Shown here: one piece after another, positions 53,185 to 60,067 of the stretch
How positions within the stretch are numbered: position 1 is the stretch's first letter
How the letters are laid out: every line of letters starts with the position of its first letter
Assembly: GCA_949300335.1 (NCBI GenBank)
Contig: CASGDV010000139.1
Location: forward strand, 1 to 60,067
Direction of reading: 5' to 3'
Origin: an uncultured Bacteroidales bacterium
Lineage (GTDB): Bacteria; Bacteroidota; Bacteroidia; Bacteroidales; UBA932
Length of the DNA: 60,067 nucleotides
Notes under the pieces: generated by a model
The model's input: the letters and a program-made list of their open reading frames with translations, nothing else
Told to the model about the DNA's origin: nothing
Databases searched by the model: none
Translations under genes and position numbers: made by a program

Positions 53185-54986
53185 TCCGTGATTTTCATGA
53201 CGACCCCGTCCATAGGCGGAACACTTACACGAATGTATCTGCCGGTATTGAGTTCTTCAGTGACAGGTATCTTCATCCACTCGAAAGCATGAGGCGGAAT
53301 TTTTATACACATATCTGCCGTGGAAGCCGAAAAATTCACGGCAACCAGATAAGTGTCATCCTCATGGTCTCTCAAAAACGCGAAGTGCCTGTTCCTGTCA
53401 AAACCCTCGGATTCGTAATTGCAGTAGCAAAGGTCATAGAATGTCCCCTGAGACACTGCCGGTTCCGCAGAGGCGAATCTCACAAGGGATGCAAACCGGC
53501 AGAAATATGCAGACTCTCCGGCTGAAAATCCCGAAGAAGCCAGTCTCTCGGGATCAAGAAACCGGTAGCTTCCGTCCGAAATCGCTTTACGCAGTTTCCT
53601 GACTGAAGCAATGCTCCACCAGTCAAATATGCTTGTACGTCCGTCAGGGCCGCTGAAACCTTCTTCATCCATACCCCGCTCCCCCATTTCTTCACCGAAG
53701 TAAATCATGAATGGAGAAGTATTCATCATCAGCGAAACATGTAGAGGTGCGAAAGTGTTTTCCGGTCCCTTTCCGAAAAAAGGTGATGCGAATCTCTGTT
53801 CATCGTGATTCTCCAGAAAATTCAGCATATAGGGCTGAAGATCACCCAGAAACTGCCATGATCTTGTGAGTCCGGTCGCAGACTGCCAGAGTTCCACCGG
53901 CATGCCGTTGTCCGAAACGTTCTTCTCAACGATAACTCTCAAGGTATCGTAAAGTCCTGACTTGTCATACAGGAAATCAAAACCTACCTCACGGATATAT
54001 TTCCTGTACAAATCCTTTTTGTACACCTCAGCAATGAAGATTATTTCCGGAAATTCCTTTTTCACACAGTTTATAAGCCATCTGAAGAATTCAGCAGGAA
54101 CAAGCTCGACCATATCGCATCTGAACCCGTCCACACCCTTTGACGCCCAGAACATTATGATATCAAGCATTCGGTCCCACGTTCCGGTATGAAAATCGCA
54201 ATAATTCAACTTGATTGTTTCATACCAGTCATTTTGTCCGGGATTTGCTGAAAAACAGTTGTTCCCCGTAGCTTTTGCAGGTTTTTCCCTGTATGAAGCA
54301 AGCAGAGTACCGAAACTGTCAAGAAATCTGTCATATCCGTCAATCCCGTGTTCCGAAACATGACGTTCCGCCGCATTCACAATCCACGTCGGGAGAATAC
54401 GGTATTCCCCATTGAAATCGGCATTTTTCAATCTGCATACCTCATTATTGAATTCATTTTCATCCGGCAGGACGAGAGGCTGGTCCGGATAATATATGAA
54501 ATCATTCCCTGCCTGCCAGTGTATTCCCGTATCATCACTGCTGCCGAGACTTCCCTGTCCGCCTGTATAATCACGGGCAACATGATTCGGCACGAAATCT
54601 ATAATCACCTTCAGTCCGGCTTCATGAGTTCTTTCCACGAGTTCACGGAATTCATCCATCCTTCTGTCAGGATCGGAGGCAAGATAGGGATTCACATCAT
54701 AATAGTCGTTTACGGCATAAGGAGAACCGGCTTCCCCTTTCACAAATTGAGGATGTGACGGCATACATCCAGAAGATGCGGATTTTGTGGCATGCCGAAT
54801 GACGCCGGTATACCAGACATGGGTACATCCGAGCCATTTGATATATGCAAGGGATTTATCATCGATATCCGAAAATTTTCCCGTACCGTTATCCTCAAGG
54901 GCCCCCCTTTTCACGGGATTGGTACAATCATTTCCCCAAAGACGGGGAAGCATCTGATATATTATTGTCTTGCTGATTTTATCCAT
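53181..54986 (-). CDS. GH13-family alpha-amylase
   Basis: A 601-residue intracellular-type enzyme from the ATG at 54986 (KTIIYQMLPRLWG); an in-frame upstream extension of 29 residues starts in the region of the sigma-factor promoter and is unlikely. Conserved regions are VIIDFVPNHVARDY (I), GVDGFRCDMVEL with the nucleophile Asp (II), IIFIAEVYKK with the acid Glu (III), and MLNFLENHDEQRF with Asp (IV). No signal peptide, so it cleaves imported or stored alpha-glucans in the cytosol. It is convergent with the PPDK-like gene (4 bp overlap). Confidence 0.9.
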   Translation of the reverse strand: MDKISKTIIYQMLPRLWGNDCTNPVKRGALEDNGTGKFSDIDDKSLAYIKWLGCTHVWYTGVIRHATKSASSGCMPSHPQFVKGEAGSPYAVNDYYDVNPYLASDPDRRMDEFRELVERTHEAGLKVIIDFVPNHVARDYTGGQGSLGSSDDTGIHWQAGNDFIYYPDQPLVLPDENEFNNEVCRLKNADFNGEYRILPTWIVNAAERHVSEHGIDGYDRFLDSFGTLLASYREKPAKATGNNCFSANPGQNDWYETIKLNYCDFHTGTWDRMLDIIMFWASKGVDGFRCDMVELVPAEFFRWLINCVKKEFPEIIFIAEVYKKDLYRKYIREVGFDFLYDKSGLYDTLRVIVEKNVSDNGMPVELWQSATGLTRSWQFLGDLQPYMLNFLENHDEQRFASPFFGKGPENTFAPLHVSLMMNTSPFMIYFGEEMGERGMDEEGFSGPDGRTSIFDWWSIASVRKLRKAISDGSYRFLDPERLASSGFSAGESAYFCRFASLVRFASAEPAVSQGTFYDLCYCNYESEGFDRNRHFAFLRDHEDDTYLVAVNFSASTADMCIKIPPHAFEWMKIPVTEELNTGRYIRVSVPPMDGVVMKITD

Positions 54987-55072
54987 ACGCAAATTAATGA
55001 ACGGACGGATAAGAAGCAAAAGACGAGCCATTATCTCTCCTGCATCATAAAATGAATTAAAAAATATTTGCA

Positions 55073-55080
55073 TATATTTG
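55073..55080 (+). promoter_or_regulatory. -7 element of the ECF sigma factor gene
   Basis: TATATTTG at 55073-55080 is a perfect -7 box 20 bp before the ATG at 55101. A -33 TTTG is not clear. It lies between the divergent amylase and sigma factor genes. Confidence 0.6.
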
Positions 55081-55100
55081 TCCGGTCAACACAGTGACCG

Positions 55101-55631
55101 ATGCGAGAACACAGGAACATAGACACTTTGTACAAAATATATTTCAGACCGATGTGTATGTATGCCATGCATTTTCTCAATGACGTCCATACTTCAGAGG
55201 ATCTGGTACAGGAATGTTTCATGTCATACTGGGAACGTTTCCTGAATATCTCCGGCAATCCGTCAGGTTTCCCTGCATCACCGAAGCAATATCTGTTCGC
55301 TATGGTACGGAACAGATGCATTGACCTTATAAGAAAAGAATCAGGAAAGGATTCTTCCGTCAATCTCTCAGAAGCGGAACGCTTTGCTGCGGACGAGGAA
55401 TCCGTCGACATGTCTTTTCTCGAAGCCAGGATGTGGACGGCCATAGATTCCCTTCCTGAAAAAAGAAGGAAGATATTTCTCATGGCAAAGAGAGACGGCA
55501 TGAAATACGAGGAAATAGCTGAGGTCCTGAATATTTCAGTCAACACTGTCCGCAACCAGATGGCCAAGGCCCTGGATGCAGTGAAATCCGGCAACGGAAA
55601 GGTACTTTCTTATGTCCTGATATTTTTCTGA
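55101..55631 (+). CDS. ECF-type RNA polymerase sigma factor
   Basis: A 176-residue sigma-70 family member. Region 2 is TSEDLVQECFMSYWERF with RNRCIDLIRKES closing it. Region 4 is LPEKRRKIFLMAKRDGMKYEEIAEVLNISVNTVRNQM, a full helix-turn-helix. It starts a block of sigma factor, anti-sigma FecR, TonB receptor and DUF4249 lipoprotein. The receptor STN domain would signal through FecR to this sigma factor when its substrate binds. Its target is probably this operon. Confidence 0.94.
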   Translation: MREHRNIDTLYKIYFRPMCMYAMHFLNDVHTSEDLVQECFMSYWERFLNISGNPSGFPASPKQYLFAMVRNRCIDLIRKESGKDSSVNLSEAERFAADEESVDMSFLEARMWTAIDSLPEKRRKIFLMAKRDGMKYEEIAEVLNISVNTVRNQMAKALDAVKSGNGKVLSYVLIFF

Positions 55632-55709
55632 AAAAAAATCGAAAAAAAATTCTCCATGGAATAGTACTTTTTTACCGAAAAGCAGTCATACTTGTAAAAT
55701 GTTTTTGAT

Positions 55710-56519
55710 ATGACAGAAAAGGAGAAGAAGTCGCTTCGGTTCGTAGTCATGAATTACCGTCCCGGAGTATTCGACACGCGCAAAGCGATAAGAAAATTCA
55801 AGGAAATCCACCGTCAGGTAAAATATCTGCGGATCAGACAGGCCATAATATGGACGTCAGCTGCCGCTGCCGTAGCGGTCGGGATTTTTGCATGTATCAC
55901 GCTTATCCGGCCGGAATACGTGGAACTGGCATCCGCTGATGAAATATTGACACAAACACTGCCTGACAGCACAATAGTGATGCTTTCACCGCGTTCTTCC
56001 GTTAAATTCGATTCCAGAAGATTCGGCAGCCGGCACAGAAAAACGGAAATGACGGGAAAGGTATATTTCTGCGTAGCCCGTAATGAAAATATTCCATTCG
56101 AAATATATCCGCCGGACGGCTATGTCCGGGTATTGGGAACCGAGTTCCAGATTGATGCATCGGCAGCCGGTTCGGTTTCGGTTCTGGTCGATAAAGGAAA
56201 AGTTCTGTTTTCATCGAATGAAGACACCGGCGGAATAATACTGACTTCCGGCATGGGAGCCGTTCTGGATTCTGGTTCTGAGGCTCCGCTGTCCACAGAC
56301 CATCCGGACATGAACGAAAACACATGGGCCAGAGGCACATTCATATTCAATGACGAGCCGCTGGATTCCGTACTCGAAGAATTGTCCGGATATTACGGGA
56401 AGAAATTGCATTTCACCGGAAAGAACAGGCGTATTACAGGTATATTCAACGCAGGAGACCTTGAAGAAACCGTCAGAATAATTGAAACTGCACTCGATGT
56501 GGAAATAACAATTGAATGA
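55710..56519 (+). CDS. FecR-family anti-sigma factor
   Basis: A 269-residue inner-membrane protein. A single helix (about 45-68, AIIWTSAAAAVAVGIFACI) separates a short cytosolic part from the periplasmic FecR domain (LPDSTIVMLSPRSSVKFDSRRFG, and VRVLGTEFQIDAS), with a C-terminal STN-like part (PLDSVLEELSGYYGKKLHF). The start comes 78 bp after the sigma gene; its stop overlaps the receptor gene (ATGATG) by 4 bp. Confidence 0.92.
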   Translation: MTEKEKKSLRFVVMNYRPGVFDTRKAIRKFKEIHRQVKYLRIRQAIIWTSAAAAVAVGIFACITLIRPEYVELASADEILTQTLPDSTIVMLSPRSSVKFDSRRFGSRHRKTEMTGKVYFCVARNENIPFEIYPPDGYVRVLGTEFQIDASAAGSVSVLVDKGKVLFSSNEDTGGIILTSGMGAVLDSGSEAPLSTDHPDMNENTWARGTFIFNDEPLDSVLEELSGYYGKKLHFTGKNRRITGIFNAGDLEETVRIIETALDVEITIE

Positions 56520-58942
56520 TGATGTACAAGAAATATATACTGATTATCCTGATTGCAGCCCACATGCTGCCTGCATATGCAAACGGACAGGAAAGGAAAA
56601 ACAGGAAAGCCGATACGGTAAAGGATAAAATGGAAATTCTGCACGAAGCCTTCGGGGTCAACTTCGTCTATGAACCTTCGGCAGGAGTCGGTCAGAAGTA
56701 CCGCGGAGGAAAAATAGAAGGACTGCCACTGGAAAAAGCTCTCGAAAAGCTTTTCCTGAATACCGGGATTGTCTGGGAAAAAGACGGAAACTATATCATC
56801 CTCAAAAAGAAAAAGCCGGAACCGCTGCATTACAACGTGAATATGGAAAGCGGTGAAGTTGAAGTGTCGGACACCATTGCAGAAGCACGCATCACCTCCA
56901 TGGTCGGAAGACAGGAGAATTCGACACAGACCGGCCTGACCCGCCTGGATGCATCCAAGTTCAAGAACGGATATGCGTTTCTCAGTTCGCCGGACATAAT
57001 AAAGACTTTGCAGAGTCTGCCCGGCGTGTCATCGGGAACGGAACTCATGTCGGGAATGTATGTCCATGGAGGTACAGGAAGTGACAACCTATATCTGCTT
57101 GACGGCGTTCCGCTTTACCAGATATCCCATCTGGCAGGCCTGTTCTCGTCCTTCAATGCGGACATAGTGGAAGACGTATATTTCTACAAAAGCGGTTTTC
57201 CCGCACGTTACGGCTCCATGCTCTCATCAGTTGTCGACGTGAACACCCGGGACGGAGACTTCAATCGCTACCACGGAAGTTTCTCACTTGGGCTCATGGA
57301 CGGGAGAATACAGTTCGGCGGACCAATCGTGAAGGATAAAACATCCTTCAACATTTCCGTACGACGATCCTGGATGGACGTAGTAACCATACCTATGATG
57401 GCAATTGTCAACAGCAGGGACAAAAGCAAGAAACAGGATTACAGGTATGCATTCGGCGACCTCAATGCCAGGCTCACGCACAAATTCGACAGCAACAACA
57501 GTTTAATCTTCAATGCATATACCAGCAATGATGTCCTCAAACTCCTGACGAATTCATCCTTGGAAGTAAATGGCGAAAAAACAGAAAATACGACATACAG
57601 GACAAAACTGAGATGGGGAAACCTCACATCGTCACTTGCATGGAAAAGCCGGATAAACGACAAAATGAATTCCTCCATGTCGGTATATTACGGTCAATAC
57701 ATATCGAAAATGGATCTGGATACACATTCGGACATCAAAAACGGAGAAACAATAAATAAAACTGATGAAAACAACATATCAAGAATCAGATATACCGGAA
57801 TCAAGACGGACTTTGACTGGAAGCCGGTACGCTCCCAGCATTTCAGGTTCGGCGCCGGTTATCAGTTCCATATGTTCAGTCCTGAAAGAAAAAGCACCGG
57901 AACGTTGTCTGAGCGCGGTAAAGAAGACGTCATATCCAGATATGATGTCACCAAATTCTATACGGGACATGAACCATACATCTACCTTGAAGACGAGATT
58001 TCATTCAATAGATGGTTCAAGGCAAACCTTGGAGCGAGATATGCGTTATTTGCCGTAGAGGGAAAGGTTTGGCACGGAATCGAGCCGAGAGCGGCATTGA
58101 AGTTCCAGTGCGGAGAACCTGTTTCGATAAAGATTTCCTATTCGGACATGAACCAGTTCAGTCATCAGATAGCGACGACATATCTTGACCTTCCGACAGC
58201 ATGCTGGATGCCTTCGACCAAGGAAATCAGACCGATGCACTCAAGACAGATAGCAGGAGGCGTATATGCGAACCTGCCATACAATTTCAGGCTGAACGTG
58301 GAAGGATTCTGGAAAACCATGGACCACATCCGGGAATATTCGGGGAAAAACACCCTGTATCCTCCGCTCGACCTGTGGGAAACATCATTCAAGGAAGGAA
58401 AGGGCCGGTCATACGGGGCAGAATTCGAAATCGGATACAAGACGGCAAAAACCGACATAGCTGTCTATTATACATTGTCATGGAGTGAAAGGTATTTCGA
58501 ACAGTTCTGGAGGACATGGTATCCCGACAGATATGACAACAGACACAAAGTCACGGTCATGGCTTCCCATAAATTCAATGAGCACTTCGACGTGTATCTT
58601 GCCTGGAACTATCATACCGGAAACAGAATCACCGTTCCTGAACATGAGGTAGGCTTCGAATATGGAGACAGAATACCATCAGAGAATTTTTCAGGAATGT
58701 ACCTTTACGGAAGGCCAAACAATATGAAAATACCTGACTATCACAGACTGGATATGGGATTCAACTGGAGAAAGTCAACAAGAAAAGGTAATGAAAGGAT
58801 ATGGAATTTCAGCATTTACAACGTCTACTGCCGCATGAATCCGCTGCTTGTCAGCACGGATTCTTCTGAGAACGGGAGTGAAGCGAAAGCAATTGGAATA
58901 ATACCTATCATACCTTCGATAAGTTATACACTAAATTTTTAG
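56516..58942 (+). CDS. TonB-dependent receptor with N-terminal STN signalling domain
   Basis: An 808-residue outer-membrane transducer. Signal peptide to about residue 24, then STN (about 38-96, MEILHEAFGVNFVYEPSAG and LPLEKALEKLF). The plug starts near residue 150 (LQSLPGVSSGTELMSGMYVHG, LLDGVPLYQISHL, FPARYGSMLSSVVDVN), and the barrel fills the remainder with the terminal SISYTLNF. It has no carboxypeptidase-regulatory domain. It imports an unknown ligand, possibly a siderophore, peptide or glycan, with TonB energy. Confidence 0.93.
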   Translation: MMMYKKYILIILIAAHMLPAYANGQERKNRKADTVKDKMEILHEAFGVNFVYEPSAGVGQKYRGGKIEGLPLEKALEKLFLNTGIVWEKDGNYIILKKKKPEPLHYNVNMESGEVEVSDTIAEARITSMVGRQENSTQTGLTRLDASKFKNGYAFLSSPDIIKTLQSLPGVSSGTELMSGMYVHGGTGSDNLYLLDGVPLYQISHLAGLFSSFNADIVEDVYFYKSGFPARYGSMLSSVVDVNTRDGDFNRYHGSFSLGLMDGRIQFGGPIVKDKTSFNISVRRSWMDVVTIPMMAIVNSRDKSKKQDYRYAFGDLNARLTHKFDSNNSLIFNAYTSNDVLKLLTNSSLEVNGEKTENTTYRTKLRWGNLTSSLAWKSRINDKMNSSMSVYYGQYISKMDLDTHSDIKNGETINKTDENNISRIRYTGIKTDFDWKPVRSQHFRFGAGYQFHMFSPERKSTGTLSERGKEDVISRYDVTKFYTGHEPYIYLEDEISFNRWFKANLGARYALFAVEGKVWHGIEPRAALKFQCGEPVSIKISYSDMNQFSHQIATTYLDLPTACWMPSTKEIRPMHSRQIAGGVYANLPYNFRLNVEGFWKTMDHIREYSGKNTLYPPLDLWETSFKEGKGRSYGAEFEIGYKTAKTDIAVYYTLSWSERYFEQFWRTWYPDRYDNRHKVTVMASHKFNEHFDVYLAWNYHTGNRITVPEHEVGFEYGDRIPSENFSGMYLYGRPNNMKIPDYHRLDMGFNWRKSTRKGNERIWNFSIYNVYCRMNPLLVSTDSSENGSEAKAIGIIPIIPSISYTLNF

Positions 58943-58946
58943 AAAG

Positions 58947-59924
58947 ATGACACTCGGCAAAACAAAAATAATATCACTGATCATGCTTGCACTGACAATG
59001 AGCGGATGCCAGTACAAGATCAAGCTTGACGGACTGAGCGATGAAAAACGTATATTCGTCAACTGCTTTCCTGGCAGCACGGACACGACACTTATTTCCG
59101 TATACGTAGCGAAACCCGTCAATTACAAAGGTGAATTCAATTATAACGGAAACACGGCAAAAGTTTCAATGTGGGTGGACGGAAAGGAAATCGATATAAG
59201 ACGGAACGACGGAATTTCCGAAAATTTCCCAGAAGGGACAAAATTCGTGACTGCAAGTTTCCTTCCGGGACAGAAAGTACGTCTTGAAGTGAGTATGGAC
59301 GGGCTTGAAACCGCTTCCGGAGAATCCGTAGTACCGGATGCATTTCCAGAATACGAAATAAGGTTCAGGAAAACCACGAAGATGATTGCCGATCTTAAAT
59401 ACAAATCCGACGCTCCGGGATATTTCGGCATGCGCATAATCCGTCAGGAGAGGCGATATGATGACGGCCAGGAAAGCTACAGGTACAACGAATATGAGTC
59501 TCCCGATTATGATTCCGATTCGGACAACGACCTTGCTTTCAGTGAGGCCGACAAAATAACCACGCTGAATTTCGGAGATGGAACATTCATCTTCTGGGAA
59601 GACGCCACTTTCCCGTCGGAAAGCGGCACCAGAACATTTTCAGTGCCGCTGCAATACAGACCGGACACGGAAGAGCCGGGACTCTCTTTTGAAGGACAGG
59701 AAGTTACCGTCAGAATCGAAAGCAAATACAAATTCAAGCTGTACAGACTTACCAGAGAGATGTACAACTACCTTTACTCCAGATATGCTGAAGCCAATGA
59801 TGCACTGGCTTCGGCCGGACTTGCACCCGCCACATTCTCATACTCAAATATCACAGGAGGATACGGTATTCTCGGTCCCGTTCAAATGACCGAAAGCGAA
59901 TGGATGGATAACCTTAAAGAGTGA
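58947..59924 (+). CDS. DUF4249 lipoprotein partner of the TonB receptor
   Basis: A 325-residue lipoprotein (lipobox LTMSGC, Cys21) of the DUF4249 family. It has the family's long beta-sandwich with IFVNCFPG near the start and NITGGYGILGPV at the C-terminus. In Bacteroidota this family accompanies TonB receptors of this branch, in the way that SusD partners SusC. It probably lies at the cell surface and delivers ligand to the receptor. The gap to the receptor gene is 4 bp. Confidence 0.87.
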   Translation: MTLGKTKIISLIMLALTMSGCQYKIKLDGLSDEKRIFVNCFPGSTDTTLISVYVAKPVNYKGEFNYNGNTAKVSMWVDGKEIDIRRNDGISENFPEGTKFVTASFLPGQKVRLEVSMDGLETASGESVVPDAFPEYEIRFRKTTKMIADLKYKSDAPGYFGMRIIRQERRYDDGQESYRYNEYESPDYDSDSDNDLAFSEADKITTLNFGDGTFIFWEDATFPSESGTRTFSVPLQYRPDTEEPGLSFEGQEVTVRIESKYKFKLYRLTREMYNYLYSRYAEANDALASAGLAPATFSYSNITGGYGILGPVQMTESEWMDNLKE

Positions 59925-59934
59925 TGACATGAAA

Positions 59935-59963
59935 CACCCATGACGAATAATCGTCACCCATGA
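59935..59963 (+). repeat. Short direct repeat with internal hairpin
   Basis: CACCCATGA occurs at 59935-59943 and 59955-59963, 20 bp apart. TGACGA (59941-59946) and TCGTCA (59951-59956) form a perfect hairpin around ATAA that overlaps both repeats. It is 11 bp after the DUF4249 stop. It could be a weak terminator without a T-tract, or a junction next to a mobile element. Confidence 0.4.
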
Positions 59964-60041
59964 TAATGAAAATCTAGGGTGCAGTGCGAGAGTTAGTGGT
60001 TTAATTCGTAAGTTTGTGAACTAACCAAAGTCACAAGCGCC

Positions 60042-60067
60042 ATGGAAACGAACCAGAAAGTAGAATT
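60042..60067 (+). CDS. Start of a gene cut by the window edge
   Basis: ATG at 60042 opens METNQKVE and then runs out of sequence. A short inverted repeat (GTTAG at 59993 and CTAAC near 60020) precedes it. Given the IS fragment at the other end of the window, it may belong to another insertion sequence, but eight residues do not allow a family call. Confidence 0.3.

Noticed and set aside
54987-55073. Longer N-terminus for the GH13 amylase
   Set aside because: It would begin inside the sigma-factor promoter region and the amylase fold starts only at the ATG 54986.
1-60067. CRISPR arrays, toxin-antitoxin pairs or restriction systems
   Set aside because: No regularly spaced repeats, no cas genes, and no recognisable toxin-antitoxin or restriction-modification gene were seen.

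Overview
The window is chromosomal DNA of a member of the order Bacteroidales (phylum Bacteroidota), probably a gut or other anaerobic lineage. The evidence is the set of gene families (lipid-anchored TamA-like TamL, an ECF sigma/FecR/TonB receptor/DUF4249 cassette, a BACON-domain lipoprotein, an AraC regulator with a membrane sensor, a radical-SAM DUF4080 protein) and promoters of the Bacteroides type (-7 TAnnTTTG, sometimes with -33 TTTG 19-21 bp upstream). Shine-Dalgarno sequences are mostly absent. I cannot name the genus. The odd length and the mobile-element sequence at the left end suggest the window is a whole assembly contig broken at repeats.

Layout. 1-160: tail of an IS30-type transposase. 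227-7695: a nitroreductase lipoprotein, a GH59 galactosylceramidase-like enzyme, then the thiazole branch of thiamine synthesis (thiS, thiE, thiG, thiH, thiF, tenI-like) with no thiC and no visible TPP riboswitch, ending in a lipoprotein related to nucleoside 2-deoxyribosyltransferases. 7776-9032: an integral membrane acyltransferase and tRNA-Pro(CGG). 9210-15016: a run of same-strand genes (TM2 protein, lipocalin, EEP phosphatase/nuclease, HD hydrolase, small unknown protein, a predicted CASTOR/POLLUX-like channel with a C-terminal RyR-like domain, and a stand-alone RyR domain). 15017-15992: an intergenic stretch with hairpins and a decayed transposase. 15993-19937: BACON nuclease lipoprotein, membrane AraC regulator and cutC. 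19929-29649: transglutaminase lipoprotein, small beta-barrel, GH3, phenylacetate-CoA ligase plus ACT protein, serine hydrolase and cysteine synthase. 29703-36618: radical SAM protein, BASS-type symporter, acyltransferase, Omp85-like barrel and glutamate dehydrogenase. 36677-37978: a repeated hairpin abutting a truncated, frameshifted glycosidase pseudogene. 38009-45633: deoxynucleoside kinase, a pyruvate kinase operon, lrgAB, a GNAT-fold protein and rarA. 45639-54986: TamL, a fold-III PLP decarboxylase, an SPOUT rRNA methyltransferase, a PPDK-related protein and a GH13 amylase. 55101-59924: a complete ECF sigma/FecR/TonB receptor/DUF4249 trans-envelope signalling and uptake unit.

Most of the window is core metabolism and envelope biology. 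The part most likely to hold an under-described system is 11333-15016: a predicted ion channel whose cytosolic part has two Rossmann (RCK-like) lobes and a degenerate RyR domain, followed by a well-conserved free RyR domain and preceded by an HD hydrolase and an orphan protein. A second unexplained signal is a nested hairpin found twice (9036-9077 and 36677-36727): the inner loop sequence is nearly identical while the outer stem has changed on both arms. A third is an intrinsic terminator for the serine hydrolase that lies wholly inside the 3' coding end of the convergent cysteine synthase gene.

I saw no CRISPR array, no rRNA, no prophage module and no replication origin.
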